Below are positions 8,248 through 21,097 of a stretch of DNA of 64,000 bases, in pieces (the stretch's first letter is position 1; each line of letters starts with the position of its first letter). The position numbers were made by a program, and so were the translations under genes. The stretch is from Pseudoscleropodium purum. Taxonomy: Eukaryota; Streptophyta; Bryopsida; Hypnales; Brachytheciaceae. The DNA lies in the NCBI GenBank assembly GCA_963969395.1, contig OZ017797.1, positions 19,902,001 through 19,966,000 on the forward strand, in the 5' to 3' direction. Under the pieces are notes generated by a model that did no database searches, was not told where the DNA came from, and saw only the letters and a list, made by a program, of their open reading frames with translations.

Positions 8248-8651
8248 TTAATAGTCTACCCTTTCAAGCGGTTCATTAATTCTCTCAAAGTTTTTCATCA
8301 AACCTATGCTAGTTTTAGCTATTTTTTCAAAGATTTGAATGGCTCTATCATGAAAGTTTTGTGGAAATATTTGTTGATGATGGTGCATTCTCCAAATCTT
8401 GGCTAAATTGGTTTGAATTTGTTCACTATCCATGGTTGTAGCTGAGACACACATTATTACTCGGAATACCGCTCGTATTGATCCGCTTGGTGATACCACT
8501 CATCTAGAGCATCATAGAATTTGCTTTTATGCCAATCATTGCCTGAAATACCATTGGCTATTTTGTCTTCTTTGTAAGCATAAAAAATAGACTTGAATTT
8601 TTTACAATATACTTTTGCAGTGCAGTTGAATTTAGATAGCATGACAACCAT
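8248..8651 (-). pseudogene. Myb/SANT (trihelix)-like protein remnant of the Harbinger element
   Basis: Two minus-strand segments in different frames (8651-8457 and 8499-8248) read as one decayed protein. The first has the pattern CKKFKSIFYAYKE...SGNDW...FYDALDEWYHQ, which resembles the Myb/SANT-like partner ORF of PIF/Harbinger elements (known from the family; I ran no search). The second is a helical tail. It is convergent with the transposase at 7105-7900, the arrangement expected for the two-ORF Harbinger type. A frame break and the missing N-terminus mark it as dead. Confidence 0.6.
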
Positions 8652-11600
8652 TCAAGCATGAAGCCTCATCCAAGAGTCAATTCCTATAAGCACAAGATTC
8701 AAAAAAAGATTTCAACTATTTTTTAAAAAGAAGGCCATCCAAATTTTCAAACAACCATCAAAAGTTTTTGAAGTGGCACAAAAAGATTAGTTAGAGGACT
8801 TAGTTACCAACATATATGCAAAAGTTCAAAAAAAATTTCATATCTTGTTTTTTGCCATTTTTGAGGAATTCAAGCTCCATCTTTCCTTTCAAGGCAATCA
8901 ATTAGAGAACCTCTAAGTCCTCCCACATTTGATTTGCCTCCTCTCCTTCAACTTCTCCTTCAATTTAAACTGTTGCTTTTCTTTAGGAAGTTTTTTTTTT
9001 TTATATACAGCTTGTTGTTTAGGAACACCTCTTCTTTTTGAAGATTTGATAATCTCACAACCTCCTTCCTCAACAACCTTCTTGCCTACCCTTTCATCAT
9101 TTTTCTCTTAACCTTCTACTCTCCTCTCTTCTCTTACTTGAGTTGAATAGGGTTGAAACGCTCTATAAGAAGTTGGAGTGAAAAAAATTTCTACCTCCTT
9201 AAAAGGTGGCTTACTAAAAAAGAGCGTTTTCAAAAATATTGTCCATCTTCACTACTTCAAAAAAAAGAGCCAACACACAACAAAGAGTTGCCAAAAAAAT
9301 GACTTTTGAGAGAGAGAGAGAGAGAGAGAGAGCACATCTACCTTTTCGTCTTCTTGAAAATGGTTCTTCAAGTCTAATAGTTGAGATCTTGTCAATATTT
9401 TATTTTTTGTTAATTTTTGGATTTTGAAATTTGACAAAATCTCAACTAGAGTTTGGGCCTTCACTTTTGGCCACCCCAAACTTTGATCAAGAATTCGTCA
9501 AATTTTGTGCCATATAGGCAGCTATGTAAGCCATGGACTCTAGATTTTGGTGCATAATGTAAAGGGTCCAGAGGCCAAACTCAAGGTTTTTTGGCCTTCC
9601 ATTGGTGGAAACCGACAAACTCTCAACCTTTGGTTGTAGTATGAAGTGCCCCTAAGTTTCCCTTAATTAATAGGCTTTTTTTCTTCTATAAGTTATAGCT
9701 TGCGGACCTCCCTTGCCCAACATGCATTTCATTCCAACAAAGCACCCACATCACTCACTCTTAGCAATTTTTCTCTTACTTGGTTGTTCTCAATCATCAC
9801 CACAGACCTTATATTGCTCTCAATAAGTTTGAACCCCCTCACAAACCTCTTAGTAGGCTCTTAGTGTTTTTTGGACTCCCTAAAAACCTCTCAACATACT
9901 CTTAGTAATTTTAGAATCCCTCATGGACCTCTCAATATGATAGATGCATCCAATCCTCCAATCTAGATACACTCTCTTCAATTTTCATAGCCCACCTATT
10001 AGACCTCCCTCCTTCAAATGATTGACTACCTCCTAGCTTTGATGTGCACTCCTTGAACAATTGGATGGGATTCCTGAATGATGGACTAGGACTCCGAAGA
10101 CTAATTGAACCTAGACAACTAGTTGGGACCCTAATTGACTAACCATTATATGTTTTTTGGAGGGCTTGGAAGGCCATTTCAGGCTTGTTCCCAGCATTAT
10201 TCCCCCAGTAGTCTAAGAACGGCTATTATAAGAAAATTTAAAATTTGAAATGAAAAAAATAAATTTAAATGACATGGTAATCTCTTTGCTAAGTTAGGCA
10301 GCTATTGTAGGGCAGTTTGTAGAATAAGGAAACCCAACAAAACATAGGGAAACTCGCAGTCTTGCAAGGGGTCTGAAAAATATCTATTGTGGATTTGTTT
10401 ATTTTGAATTTCTTTTAGTTTTTAATATTTGGAACAAATTCTCAATTGTCTATGACTATCACTAGTTTGAGAAATGAAGGACTAAAACTTTAAATCTAAA
10501 TATAATGGAAAGAGGTATAATGGGATGGGGGTAACAAGGATGCTTGGAAATTAAAAGCACCTAATATATAATTACAGGTTCAATGCTTTGCCATCATGAT
10601 TATTTGTATGGAAAAAACAACAATTAGTATAGGGATAACTAAAGTATAGTCAAAACTTCATATGCCAAGTTGTAGCTTTTGCCATGCAAGATGAAATTTA
10701 CAAAAAAGGGACATAAGGGCCAACCATGAAGTGTAAAGCCAAAGCTTCACCTCTATTTAGAAACATACAAAACATAAATTGTACACCAAATACTACAAAC
10801 TTTTAACATAAACCACATGTTTTGCAGGTCAAGGCTCTAAAGGAATTTCTCAAAAAAAATCAGAATTCTCATGCAAGGAGCTAGTGTAAAACAATTAGTA
10901 CCATTTTGACAATGATTCAAGATTTTAGAGAAACTCAAGAAAACTTATGAATGTTAGTAGAGGAATGACCTAGGACATGAGCAATAATAGATAAAGTTTG
11001 AAAAGCCTCCATGTTCTTTAAAAAGTGTTTTCCTTTAGGGCTCCCCAAAGATAAGGAGATGAGCAAAAATGGCTCTAAAACACAAACCTAGACAATAAAT
11101 GGTGAAATTGGCCCAAAACCATACTATAGGTATAGACAAAATGTCAACCATTGGACAATTGAAAAAAGGGGGTGGTTTGGAGAGAGGAAAAGTGGCCTTT
11201 CATATATTTTGCAAAGGCCTACCCCTAGATGCTACTAGAATTCTTTGCTAATTACTAGAAAAAGTCAAATTTACTAATGGACCACACCTTATTTGGGGAG
11301 AAAAGCTCCAAATGTTAAACAAATTGTGCCATTTGCTTTAGAAAGACTACATTAGCATAGAGGACCCTCTACCCCTATTTCCAAGTCAATCACTTGGCCT
11401 TATAAAAGCCAACAAATTGTCAAAGTAAACGGGATCATAAAAATCTTGGTTGTTGAAATTTTTACTTTTCAAAGATTTTGACTAGCTTGGACTATTTGAA
11501 GGTGTTGCAAGAGTAAGAAAATACTCCTCTTTGGCCTTGTTTAGGTGTTGTATGCTCCCATAGCTCAAATTCCTAATTCATTTAAATTTGTCTAAGAATC

Positions 11601-11934
11601 ATTGGGGTCGTTTGTTTGGAAACTTCACAATATTGGAATGCCTTGAAACTTATCTAGATGCAATATTATCACAAATACTTCTATTTTAATTTTTAGTAGA
11701 ATTTTACAACCACCAGAGTAATTTCTATCAGTTTTTCAACATTGATTAAAGCAATTGCCTTTTGGAAGAATTAACTTATACAATTCAGAAAATTCCAAAA
11801 CTCTTAAAGTGACCTCTAAGCGGGTACTAAGTGCAAGCTCATGTTCTTACTCTTCACTTTTCACAAGAAGGCTTGATTGTAATTACCTCCTTTAAAATTT
11901 GGTGAATTGAGAATCTTTTGACTAAAAGGGGATT
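8652..11934. other. AT-rich intergenic, no gene seen
   Basis: No open frame with recognisable domains. It contains short poly-T/poly-A runs, a CT-rich stretch near 8930-9140 and the AG microsatellite at 9308-9332. It is probably old transposon debris. Confidence 0.5.
9308..9332. repeat. (AG)n microsatellite
   Basis: About 12 uninterrupted AG units. Confidence 0.95.
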
Positions 11935-12880
11935 TTGACTAATTCATTCAAATTCATTTACATTCTATATTTTTTGGATGATATTTTACAAATATTTTTG
12001 AAAACGCTTAAGATTTTTCAATCTAGACTTGTTGATATTTTCACTATTGAATCCATTGTAAAAACAAAGATTGAATCCATTAGGATGTACTTCTTTTTTT
12101 ATTCTTGTAATTTGAACCAAGATACATTTAATCCAACTATAGGTTTCCATGTCCTTCCAAATTTGCCCCCCTAGGTTGTTATCTTCATTGCTTGCATAGC
12201 TAAACTAGAGAGTCTTAATTCTACAATGTTAAAATTAAATGACTAGGGATCTAACAAGTGCTAATTTGGAGGTGCTGTAACATTTCAAAAGTTTTATGTT
12301 GAGGCAGTTTGTATGGCTTTAGAGGCTAGATTTGAAGACAATAATGTCATTGATGCTTTTAAAGTCCTCAATCTGATACACATGCCTCATAGGTAAATTG
12401 GTTTAGCATCATAGGAGGTTATAGATTTTGATTTTTTTTGCAATAGTATGAATAGGACAAAAGCCTAGGTAGTAAGAGTTTTCTTCCTTTGGTAGAGATA
12501 GCAACTTGTTAACAAAACTTTTGCTTTTGAGTTGCAAAGAAGTACAAAGTGGATAGACATGACTTTTGTGGATATATGGGCTTTAATTAGTTGGATTCCA
12601 TCTTTGACATTAAAGTATCCTATCCTACTAACCTTTGCTGAAATTGTTAAGTATCAATGTGTGAGCATGGTGACCCATGAAAGGATTTTTTTTGTGTAGA
12701 ATAACATAAAGCAAAGGCTTCAAAATTACATGACAACATCAAATTTGGAATTGACTTTGGAAATATAAGACAAAGACTTTGACAACATTCTAGAAGATGC
12801 TATTGTCTTGTGAAAGAATTCTTCTAAGTTTTATTACTTATATACCAATCTTGAATAGTATGTCACAAGGAAGTGATTCC
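11935..12880 (+). pseudogene. decayed hAT-type transposase fragment
   Basis: Plus-strand translation gives three blocks in the order of a hAT C-terminal half: FQSRLVDIFTIESIVKTKIE (near 12018-12080), EAVCMALEARFEDNNVIDAF (near 12300-12360), and VSMVTHERIF followed by NNIKQRLQNYMTTSNLEL and ILEDAIVLW (12658-12815). The last block resembles the hAT dimerisation region. Stops (TAG and TAA inside the last block) and frame changes show that it is dead. The N-terminal zinc finger and catalytic region were not found. Assignment is by pattern only. Confidence 0.55.
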
Positions 12881-14582
12881 TAAACTCTTTTGATTTCATG
12901 CAACCTTTCCATAACCATCCTCAATTCCATATTGTACAAGTTGGGAGGATCCTTGGCTTTCAAATGGTGAAGGAATTTGCCAAATTCAATTCTTGCTAAG
13001 GATGCAATACACTTTGGTATTTTCATTTTAAAATTGTTTTGCTATATATTATAGGCCAATTTGAAAATTTAGCTAGTGTCAATTTCAATTTGGAAGAAAT
13101 TGGCTAGTGAGAGATAAAAATTAGAAAAAATAAACCAATACTTTTTGTAATTCACATTAAAAGAAATTTGAACCTTGTGCGAGGCCATTTGATTGCATGA
13201 AAATGTGCAACTACCAAAAAATAAGAAATAAAATAAACTATAGCCCACGTGATCACCTAGTGTGGCACCTAGGACTGAGGACTAACTTTATTTTTAATTA
13301 CTTTTTCCCCCGAATTTGCACATCCACCAAAAGTCAAACGACCCTCCACAAGGGCCAGATTTTCTTTGATACAACCGGTGACTTACCTGGCAGCGCGTGC
13401 CCCATGGATGAATGTCATTGCCGCACCCCACATCATTCGCGTTTTAAAGTACCGACAGTTCAGCTCTTCTGTTCGAGGATCCCCTTAAGTCTTCTCGGGG
13501 AGAGCGTTGCTAGACAATCGATGTTGGGGCGCCATAGCCGCAGTGGATTCATGTCGTGGAAGGTATCCCGGTGTCCTTCCGAAGATGGCTCGCCCTTGTG
13601 TGCTGATAGGAGGTGACAGAAAGCCGCTGGAACACTCTGCCGGGGAATTTCGGATCTGCGTAGCAGGTAATGCAATTCCGATCATGCGTGTTAAGCGTAT
13701 CTAGTCTTGGTGGTATTGTAGGAGCGTGAAATCGTCGCTTTCGTGATTGATCCGGGATCTCCTCACGTATCTGAAACTGCTTGATGCTGGATATATGGTT
13801 GGTGTTGTGCACCGACACTGAAGGACTGCGCATCTTGTGGCCTTTACTTTTGCGTGCTTTTGGAAACTTGCTCGTAAATGGTCTCACTACTTGGAGAATT
13901 TAATCCGAAACTGATCACATACATCTTCCAGGTTATCCTGATTGGGATGTAGGTCTCTCTCACGAAAGCAGACGGGGATCAAATTGTATTAGTATTATAG
14001 GTTTGCGCATTAGTTAGAGAACTGGTTTGCGCAATGAATAGCTCCTAGTACATCCCACAAACAATGTTCTAACCTAATTGTATCAGTGTAATGATGGTGG
14101 ACAAGATTCACAGCCGGGGTTGCTGCTGGTTCACGTGCCAACTAGTGAGCGATCTTGGAACCTGGTTACAGGAATTTGTATGCCGAGGGCAAGCCGAGCA
14201 GTTGGTGAACTGCTTGACCGGTGTAGTGTTCACCAGGCTGCGAGGATTCTGTCGCAGGCGTTGGACCTCCACCGTTGCCACTTGTACGGTTCCCCAGGAA
14301 CGTCCTCTTGTTGGCAGAGCTCATAGCTCACAGGTACCACAAAGATTCCACATACTATCATTGATATCTATTGCGTTTCATGTACTGACATTGAACATTC
14401 TTTTTGTAAACTCCACGCTGCCGTCAGACTGTGAAGAGCTGTAGCATTGACGATTTACGTACGTTCGGGGCCCTGTGGGCATGATGTTGAGTTCCAGTAA
14501 TCAGTTTCTTGAATTTCTGGTGTTCAGAGGAATTATAGTTTTTGATCAAAGTGAATCCATGCACTAACTGTGGCGTTCGCAG
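12881..14582. other. upstream region of the kinase gene, exons not resolved
   Basis: AT-rich to about 13,360, after which GC content rises and stays up through the kinase gene, suggesting the gene's 5' region starts there. Several moderate plus-strand frames exist (for example 14091-14444), but none has a recognised domain or a convincing splice chain into the kinase. Upstream 5' untranslated or coding exons are likely somewhere here. Confidence 0.4.
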
Positions 14583-14643
14583 GTTGCTGAGACTTTCCCA
14601 GGCTCCACTCCTTTAGTGCAACAATCTCTTCATCTCGGTCCTG

Positions 14644-17002
14644 ATGGACTATTTCGAGCTTGCGGAGGCATCTTCCATGAGGATGTGTCCCGAGTTTGAG
14701 AAGAAGTTTCCTGATTTTCATGGAAGGCAACAGGAGCTCATGATGTACCTCTGCCATGTTGCTTACCAGTCTGAAATTTACGATGGTTTATGTGGTGATG
14801 CGTGGTTGAGAACGACGATCACCTTGAAGGGCGATCACGTGGATGAACCTGCTGACTCTATTCATCAAGCCCATGTTTTCTCCAATCCTGATAGTCGTGA
14901 AATTAGGCTGATGGCTGAGCTCTTCCAGGGTACTCCAATGCGTCAATCAAGTTGGAAAGAGCTAGATAAAAATCAGTCCACGCTCACGTCTCGAATCGAA
15001 ATTCGATGGAATATTCTGCCTCGTACAGCTTACTCAGAAAGGCTGCAGAAGGTGCAAAGTCAATCGAACTGGACAAGAGTGCAATCGTCATTACTGTGGA
15101 GGATCCCTTGTTGTATTAGTAGAAGGGGGTTCATTCCCATCACCGTCATCGACCAAGCTCGTCAGAAGGGTTCGTCCTTGAAGGAGAAGGTAGATGAATG
15201 GAGAAAGAATGGTGGACGGTGTGACCTTGCAACGCATTTGCAAAGCGGATTTTTTCGACCAACTACACGAAGAGCATCCCTCCGGACTATAAAAGCTAAT
15301 GATGTAGTATCGATGGAGAAGCTTGGGAAAGGTAGTGCAGCGACTGTTTACAAGGTTTCATGGCGGAATAGCACTTACCCCATGAAGTCGTTCAAGAGAC
15401 CTTTCTTTGGCATGAGATTCAGAGAACGAGACATTGCTGAGAGGGTGTTGCATCCACACATAATCCATGGTTTCGGCTGTTTTGAGGAGGATGGAAAATC
15501 TCGTCTACTCATGGAAATGCTTGATACAAATCTGACACGGTATGCGGTCGAGAAAAGAAGAGTGGATGTTAAACCACTCTTTTCACGCGAGGATACCCTT
15601 GATGTGTTGCTGCAAATTGCAAGTGCAGTGGAGCACTTGCATCTCAAGGGTGTGGTACACGGGGATCTGAAGTCGGATAATATTGTCTTAGGTAGTTTCG
15701 AGATAGTAGGAAATAGTCGACATTTCCTTGCCAAAGTCACGGATTTTGGTGATGCCGAGTTCATTGTCCAAGAGCAACCCTTCAAGCCTGCTGGAGATGG
15801 TACCACCAGATTTGCGGCGCCTGAACTTCTGGAGTGGCGGATGAATCGTAAGAAGAATCGATTTGATTACCCTAAGGAGATTGACGTATATAGTTTCGGT
15901 GGTGTAGCTCACGAGGTGCTGACAGGGTATCCGGTCTATTCTGAACGCAAAAAATTCAATGCTGCTTTCGGGACAGATGTCATTGCAGGCACACTGAAAC
16001 CAAGTGGATCCGATATGTGGAGAAATTCAGGGCTGGATAAAAGATTTCCAGTTGAGTTGATCAAACTCGTGGAGCAGTGTTGGGAGCTGAATCCTAAGGA
16101 CAGACCATCGTTCCCCGATATCTGTGAAGTACTCGAGAGGTGCAAGTCTGTGGTACAAACTTGGGTGAGCATTCATGCATCAAACTATTTCGTTATGTAT
16201 GATTTTTCTTTGAGTCCATCAAGCCTTGAAGATGTGCCAAAAATGACAGGATGGTCAAGCAATTCTGTCCAATGTTCGAGGGTTTTCATCTGCTAGAATC
16301 TTTGCGTCTCTTCCGCCAATCATTTCATCTCAATGAGCACCCTTAGTAGTTTGTCGTAGCACTAGGACTGGAGGGAACGCAACGTATTCTTGAATATTTG
16401 TGGAAAATAGTAGCGAAGTGCACCTTGCTGAAACCGTAGGCAGGTCGGGTGTCACCAATGAATGTGGCAAACTCATTCCTTTCCGTCATATTTCCAAAGT
16501 TGTTAAATCTCCTGCTTTCTAAATTCCAACGATAAATGTACAGCTCTGAAGTACGACATCTATGAAAGTCGTTTGGTTAATGGTTGAGTTATTTACCCCC
16601 GACTCTGATATGCTTTGGCAGGAGGACAGAGCTGCCGAGGAGAAGGAAACTGCCAAGAAGAGAGCTGCCGAACGCTTGAAGTTCTTTGCAATGGTCTCTC
16701 TGCTTGCCTTCATCTGGACCTCTTCTCTTACTACGGTCAGTGTCCAGCTAGTATTGCTGTTGAGCTTCTTGTTTGTTATGAGTCGTGAGATTCGTGACTT
16801 GAGGGACATGTTTTTCACAGGGATGATCTGCAAAGATCTTCCAAATTTTCTCAGGAAGGCATTTCGATTGTTTTGTTCCAGTTCTGGAATAATCTGCAAT
16901 GCTGTAACCAAAACTGTAATTCACGTAATGAAACGGGGTTTAGAATATGCCGGCTTCAGGAGCACCTCACATATGGTTAGGGAATCTAAGATGGATCAGT
17001 AA
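14644..17002 (+). CDS. TKL-type protein kinase with C-terminal membrane segment
   Basis: Proposed exons 14644-16164 and 16622-17002 join in phase 0 (donor GTGAGC, acceptor TTTGGCAG) to give 633 residues. Residues 1-220 are an N-terminal region I do not recognise. The kinase domain follows: glycine loop GKGSAATV (about 228), lysine in YPMKSF (about 248), catalytic loop HGDLKSDN (about 339), DFG (about 367), APE (about 391) and the terminal CWELNPKDRPSF. The usual HRD is HGD, so it is a non-RD kinase, but Asp, Lys and Asn of the loop are intact and activity is expected. After a basic/acidic coiled-coil-like stretch (EDRAAEEKE) the second exon has a hydrophobic double segment (FFAMVSLLAFIW and VLLLSFLFVM), suggesting tail anchoring in a membrane. 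A stop upstream in the ATG frame supports this start. Substrate and pathway are unknown. Confidence 0.8.
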
Positions 17003-17217
17003 GAAGTCAACAAATCTCACCTTCTGCCCTTCTGGATTCATAAGACGTCGACTGCGTATGAAATTGAGATGAAATTATTTACATGGAGCTGCGTGTCTGT
17101 TAAACTGTTGACTGTTATTTGTTTCTTATCAAAATATCTACTTCAAGCTCATCTATCTAAATCACATTTCAATATTGGTATATTTGCTCTAATACTGCTG
17201 TCCTTGTGGTATAACAG

Positions 17218-17361
17218 GAGAAGAGCGCTGTCGACCCCTTCAGGTTCATTGCTTTGACTCTCTTCATCTTCATCGTTATGTCTTATCTTTGTAGAGTTAT
17301 CAAGTGTGTGGTTTACAAGTTTAGGGATGTAGTTTTTCCAGTGAAAGTCAAGGTCTTGTAG
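17218..17361 (+). other. possible alternative last exon of the kinase gene
   Basis: Follows a good acceptor (TATAACAG) and reads in phase 0 for 47 codons to TAG. The peptide starts EKSAVDPFRFIALTLFIFIV and is a basic, single-pass membrane segment. A phase-0 donor inside exon 2 (GTCAGT after 16735) could join to it, giving a 592-residue isoform with a different membrane tail. It may also be a decayed duplicate of the tail exon. Confidence 0.4.
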
Positions 17362-19421
17362 GTGGATCACTGTCAGCAGTGAAGGAAATGGCAGATGTAA
17401 TGACCATAATTTAGATTTTGCCAGCTTCTGCAACACGTAAGTAGTGTCGTACGAATTATCAACGAATCAAGAGATCAGTGAGACCCGTCTTTGACGTTGA
17501 TAGTTCACAAACTGTGATAGAATATATTATGCGGAGCAGTGCCAGTATTCCTGTACTTTTGTTAACGCACTGTTAACGAACGGATCCTTCAACTGATCCT
17601 CACTGACATCGACAAATCACCCGACTCCCATCGCCTGCCCCGAAATTACGGACATCAACCTTCAAGAGGCTTTCGATTCCACTTCCAGCCTCCTCATGGA
17701 TTCCTAATTTCGACATTACATTAGCTGCTGCTCCGTTCACGTGCTTTCTTGTTTATTGCAGGTAGGACTCAACTAGCAAGCTTTTTGACCTTTAGCTAAG
17801 TTTCTCAAGTGTGGCACCTGCTCTCTACTAAGATTTAGGGATAACATTGTCTTTGAAGCCAATAGATCTACAAGGAAGTGGAATAAGTCTGTATACGATC
17901 ATACTCCGTAGTTTGAATTTTTTTTTAATAATTTTGCTTCCTTGGCACTTCATATTGTCCTAATAAAAAGTTCTTATAGTTTTTCACTTTGGCAACGGAT
18001 TTTGGTAATGCAAGGGTGTGTAAGGCTAGACAAAGTAGATTCAAGTTCTGATTTGGATAAGCATACCGGTATACTTAAAGATTCAACCCAAGAATGTTTT
18101 AAAATGCAAACCAGATTCTACATCCTCTAATTTCCATTGAATTTTGGTATTGAGATGCATCCATTTTATATGAAGGAAAAACATTACTTTCTACCTCAAG
18201 AGCTAAGATGTCAAGTGATAAAGAATTTAAGTCTTAAATATCTAATATATAGTAGGATTAACCTTGCAATGACACTGAGGACAAGGAGTGTCCAAAGAAA
18301 CAATCAAGACAAAGAATGCACCTATTTATCAAAGAATTTGAGTTACCTTGATGATGAGATCACATCCTTCCCTCCTTAATCTTGTAAGGACATTACAATT
18401 GAAAAGTGGTTGATGGATGACTTTTCAAATCACTATAGAAATGAAAAATGTACCTGTTGGTTTGAAAATTAGATTATTTTCAGTGATTGCCTTGATCATA
18501 GACCAGTGCCCTTCCAGGGTCAAGATACTATGGTTGTAAATTCCACTTCTTGCATATTTTTCCATCCAAACTTTTGGATACCTCCAAGAGATCTTGTTCA
18601 TCTATATTCTCCATTTTTATGAATGTACTATGAAATAAATTTGCAGTTTAGCAAGGTCAGTATTGATAATGTGCAAGTACACACTTTTTTAATACTATAC
18701 TACATTTTGTTTGGATTTGTATGTCTTTGCCTACAGTTTACCTAAAAACAGTCATATGTTCATGTCCTGGCCAATATTTTGGCATCTTCTTTTGTACATC
18801 TTTACTCTGACTATCTCACAAGCAATTGCATTAAGGGAGTAAGAGTGTACATATCAAGTGCACATTGTTTCTTGATGATTTTGTGTAAATAATCGAGCAT
18901 ACAGAACCCCATTCATACCATGTGGACATTGAACCTTCTGACATATCCACGAAGCTCATGCTCACTTGAGACACAGGCTGTTGTGGCGTAGCTTCTGTTT
19001 TGTATGATGGAGTTTGATTTTACGGCAGGGAGAAGGGCTAGAAAAGCTGACGAGAAGGGAGTACTGCAAGCCCAATTCAAGACTTGAGGACTAGCACATT
19101 AGTGTTGCAGCAACAGGGAAAACTTGACGGGAGGAAAGAACACCAAAAAACATGCAAGCATAATGCCATCTTGTCAACTCACTGAAAGCAAGACTTCTGG
19201 AATAGCAATCAATCAGATCCCACTTGTAAAGACCCTCCCACTGGCAAGTCCTTTCATTCATATTCACAGATTAGGTGGTATCAATGTCGCCAATAAAGCA
19301 GTGAAAAAGAATATTGATGTGAAGTACTGTACAATAGAAGTTTATAGATACTGCCCTCGGAGCTTACGTAAAATCAGAAATATCCTTTCCAATCAAGCTC
19401 TGGGAATGCTACTCAGCATCT
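17362..19421. other. intergenic, no gene seen
   Basis: A short GC-richer stretch at 17580-17760 ends in a pyrimidine-rich TTGCAG, so it could be a non-coding exon, but no open frame supports a protein. The rest is AT-rich with small frames lacking motifs. The end near 19,100-19,421 is probably the 3' untranslated region of the minus-strand gene that follows. Confidence 0.4.
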
Positions 19422-21097
19422 TCAAGAATGCGAACTCTCTGGATTGCCTTCAACAGGTGCCTTGGCAATGCGTTCCTCAGCTGATGCAGTGATGACAGGT
19501 ACCCATAAATCGGCACTGCTGGCAAGCAACCCCTGGACTTCAGGGTCAGAAGCTGCTTCTTCTACCAACGTCCCTAAAGAATCAAGCTTCGCAGACATTT
19601 TATCGAGCTCCCTCGCCACGTCCACCTGAAGAAATAAAAAATGCACCAGACATTAGAAAGTGCAACTTCAAAGGAACCAGACATGGAGGGTTCTTCATTG
19701 GACGAACAAAAAGTCAAGAACGAACTGAAAAAAAGATAGAACAAAACAAGGAAGACTCTTGCACCAATGAAGGTATAGGCCTTTCTCATAATCTCAACCT
19801 TGTCGGTTTGACTCGTGCAATCTACATAGATCCTGAAGCTCCTCAAACATCACATAACAAACGGACTGTCTTGTTAATGGGAAACTAACACCACTCAGTC
19901 CAACGTGTTCGCACAAAGGGTGTGAACTTAGATAATTTGGTATTAATAAAACAAATTCAACATGAAGAGTCTGTGCTTGAAGCCCTATCCCAACTGACGT
20001 TCCTCAAGCAATTAGAGTACACAACCAGTAGGCTGTTCAAGAAGACCTAAAACACTCGATCCAATGTATTCGCACAAGTAGTGTCAAACAGTGTCATCCA
20101 TTACCCCAAAGCAGTCCGCGGCAGCGTGTTTTTTTGGGAACAGTAGAGCCCAGCAGTGGAGAATATTTTGAGGGAGCAAGGAGCATTGGCTGAAATCTTC
20201 TGACAAGACATGCAATCTAGCCAGAAAAATAACAACTGCTCTATGGATGCTGTAAACCCCTATGATAAAAGACCAGGGATTCATGGTTGAAACGACCAAA
20301 TCAATTAATCATGTTGCGAAAATACTGAAACTCAGATGGGGCCAAATATTATGTCACCAGAGTCAGTGAAGACCATTTCATGTGTTAATAAAAAATAAAC
20401 AAAATTGGAAGAATGAAAGTCCTCATGCAGCCTACTGAAAACTGCTCAAAAAGAACAGGAGGTCCAATTTAGGCTTATTGATCCTTTGGGGTTAAGCGCG
20501 ATAGAGTCCAACCACGTATCCTTCCCACCTCAAACCTAATAATTTCAGGAATTGCTTCACAAAGTGCACAGCGACGAAATCATGCAACATACCTCGCTCA
20601 TTTGACTTGAAGAAGCCGTCGGTGTCTTTCGAGTTTCGGATTGCAGAGCAGCAATCTTGGCTTTCAACTCGGGTTCTTCAACTCCACTGCTGGCCTCCAC
20701 CTGCACTTGCCAATTAGAAGTCCAAATTCGTAGTTTAAAACACAGAACCAACCAAGCTATTTGAAGAGGGAATCAACCCTTTTCGACAAACTCCAGCCCA
20801 AATTGAAAAATCGTGATGGAAAAGACAAAATAGAGCGTCCCCAAGACCACCGCAAAGACAGTGCAGCGCTTCTTCTACAGAAAATTCACGGAAATATTTC
20901 GAGGATTGAAGAGTATGAAATGTCGCCGTAAACGCCTGAACTTGCGAGCGCAATTGAAAGAATAGTCATAAGATTCGTGTTACCTGGTCCAGAAGGCCAT
21001 GAAGAAATTGGAAAAGCTGGTCATCCAGCAGCTGAGCCTGAGGTTTCTTCACCCCTCCCATCTCTTCTTCCGAAACCGAAACCTCGGCTGGTTGCAT
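19422..21097 (-). CDS. small conserved-looking three-exon protein (141 aa), function unknown
   Basis: Exons on the minus strand: 21097-20984 (ATG, 38 codons), 20700-20593 (36 codons) and 19625-19422 (67 codons plus stop). All junctions are phase 0 with GT-AG borders (donors GTAACA and GTATGT). The product is soluble, acidic and mostly helical: LLDDQLFQFLHGLLDQ in exon 1, a short helix in exon 2, and in exon 3 an amphipathic helix (VDVARELDKMSAKLDSL) followed by LLASSADLWVPVITASAEER. No signal peptide, membrane segment or enzyme motif is visible. The regular exon structure and low-complexity-free sequence look like a real gene, but I do not recognise the family. It is head to head with eIF3i, 225 bp apart. 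Confidence 0.75.

Noticed and set aside
13197..13887. Open frames of 65-139 codons on both strands before the kinase gene
   Set aside because: No frame continues across plausible splice sites and none has a domain; the GC rise alone does not make a gene.
14091..14444. 117-codon plus-strand frame upstream of the kinase
   Set aside because: Competing frames in the same stretch are equally open, and no splice join into the kinase frame was found.
19124..19492. 122-codon plus-strand frame
   Set aside because: Antisense to the 3' end of the small minus-strand gene, with no motif.
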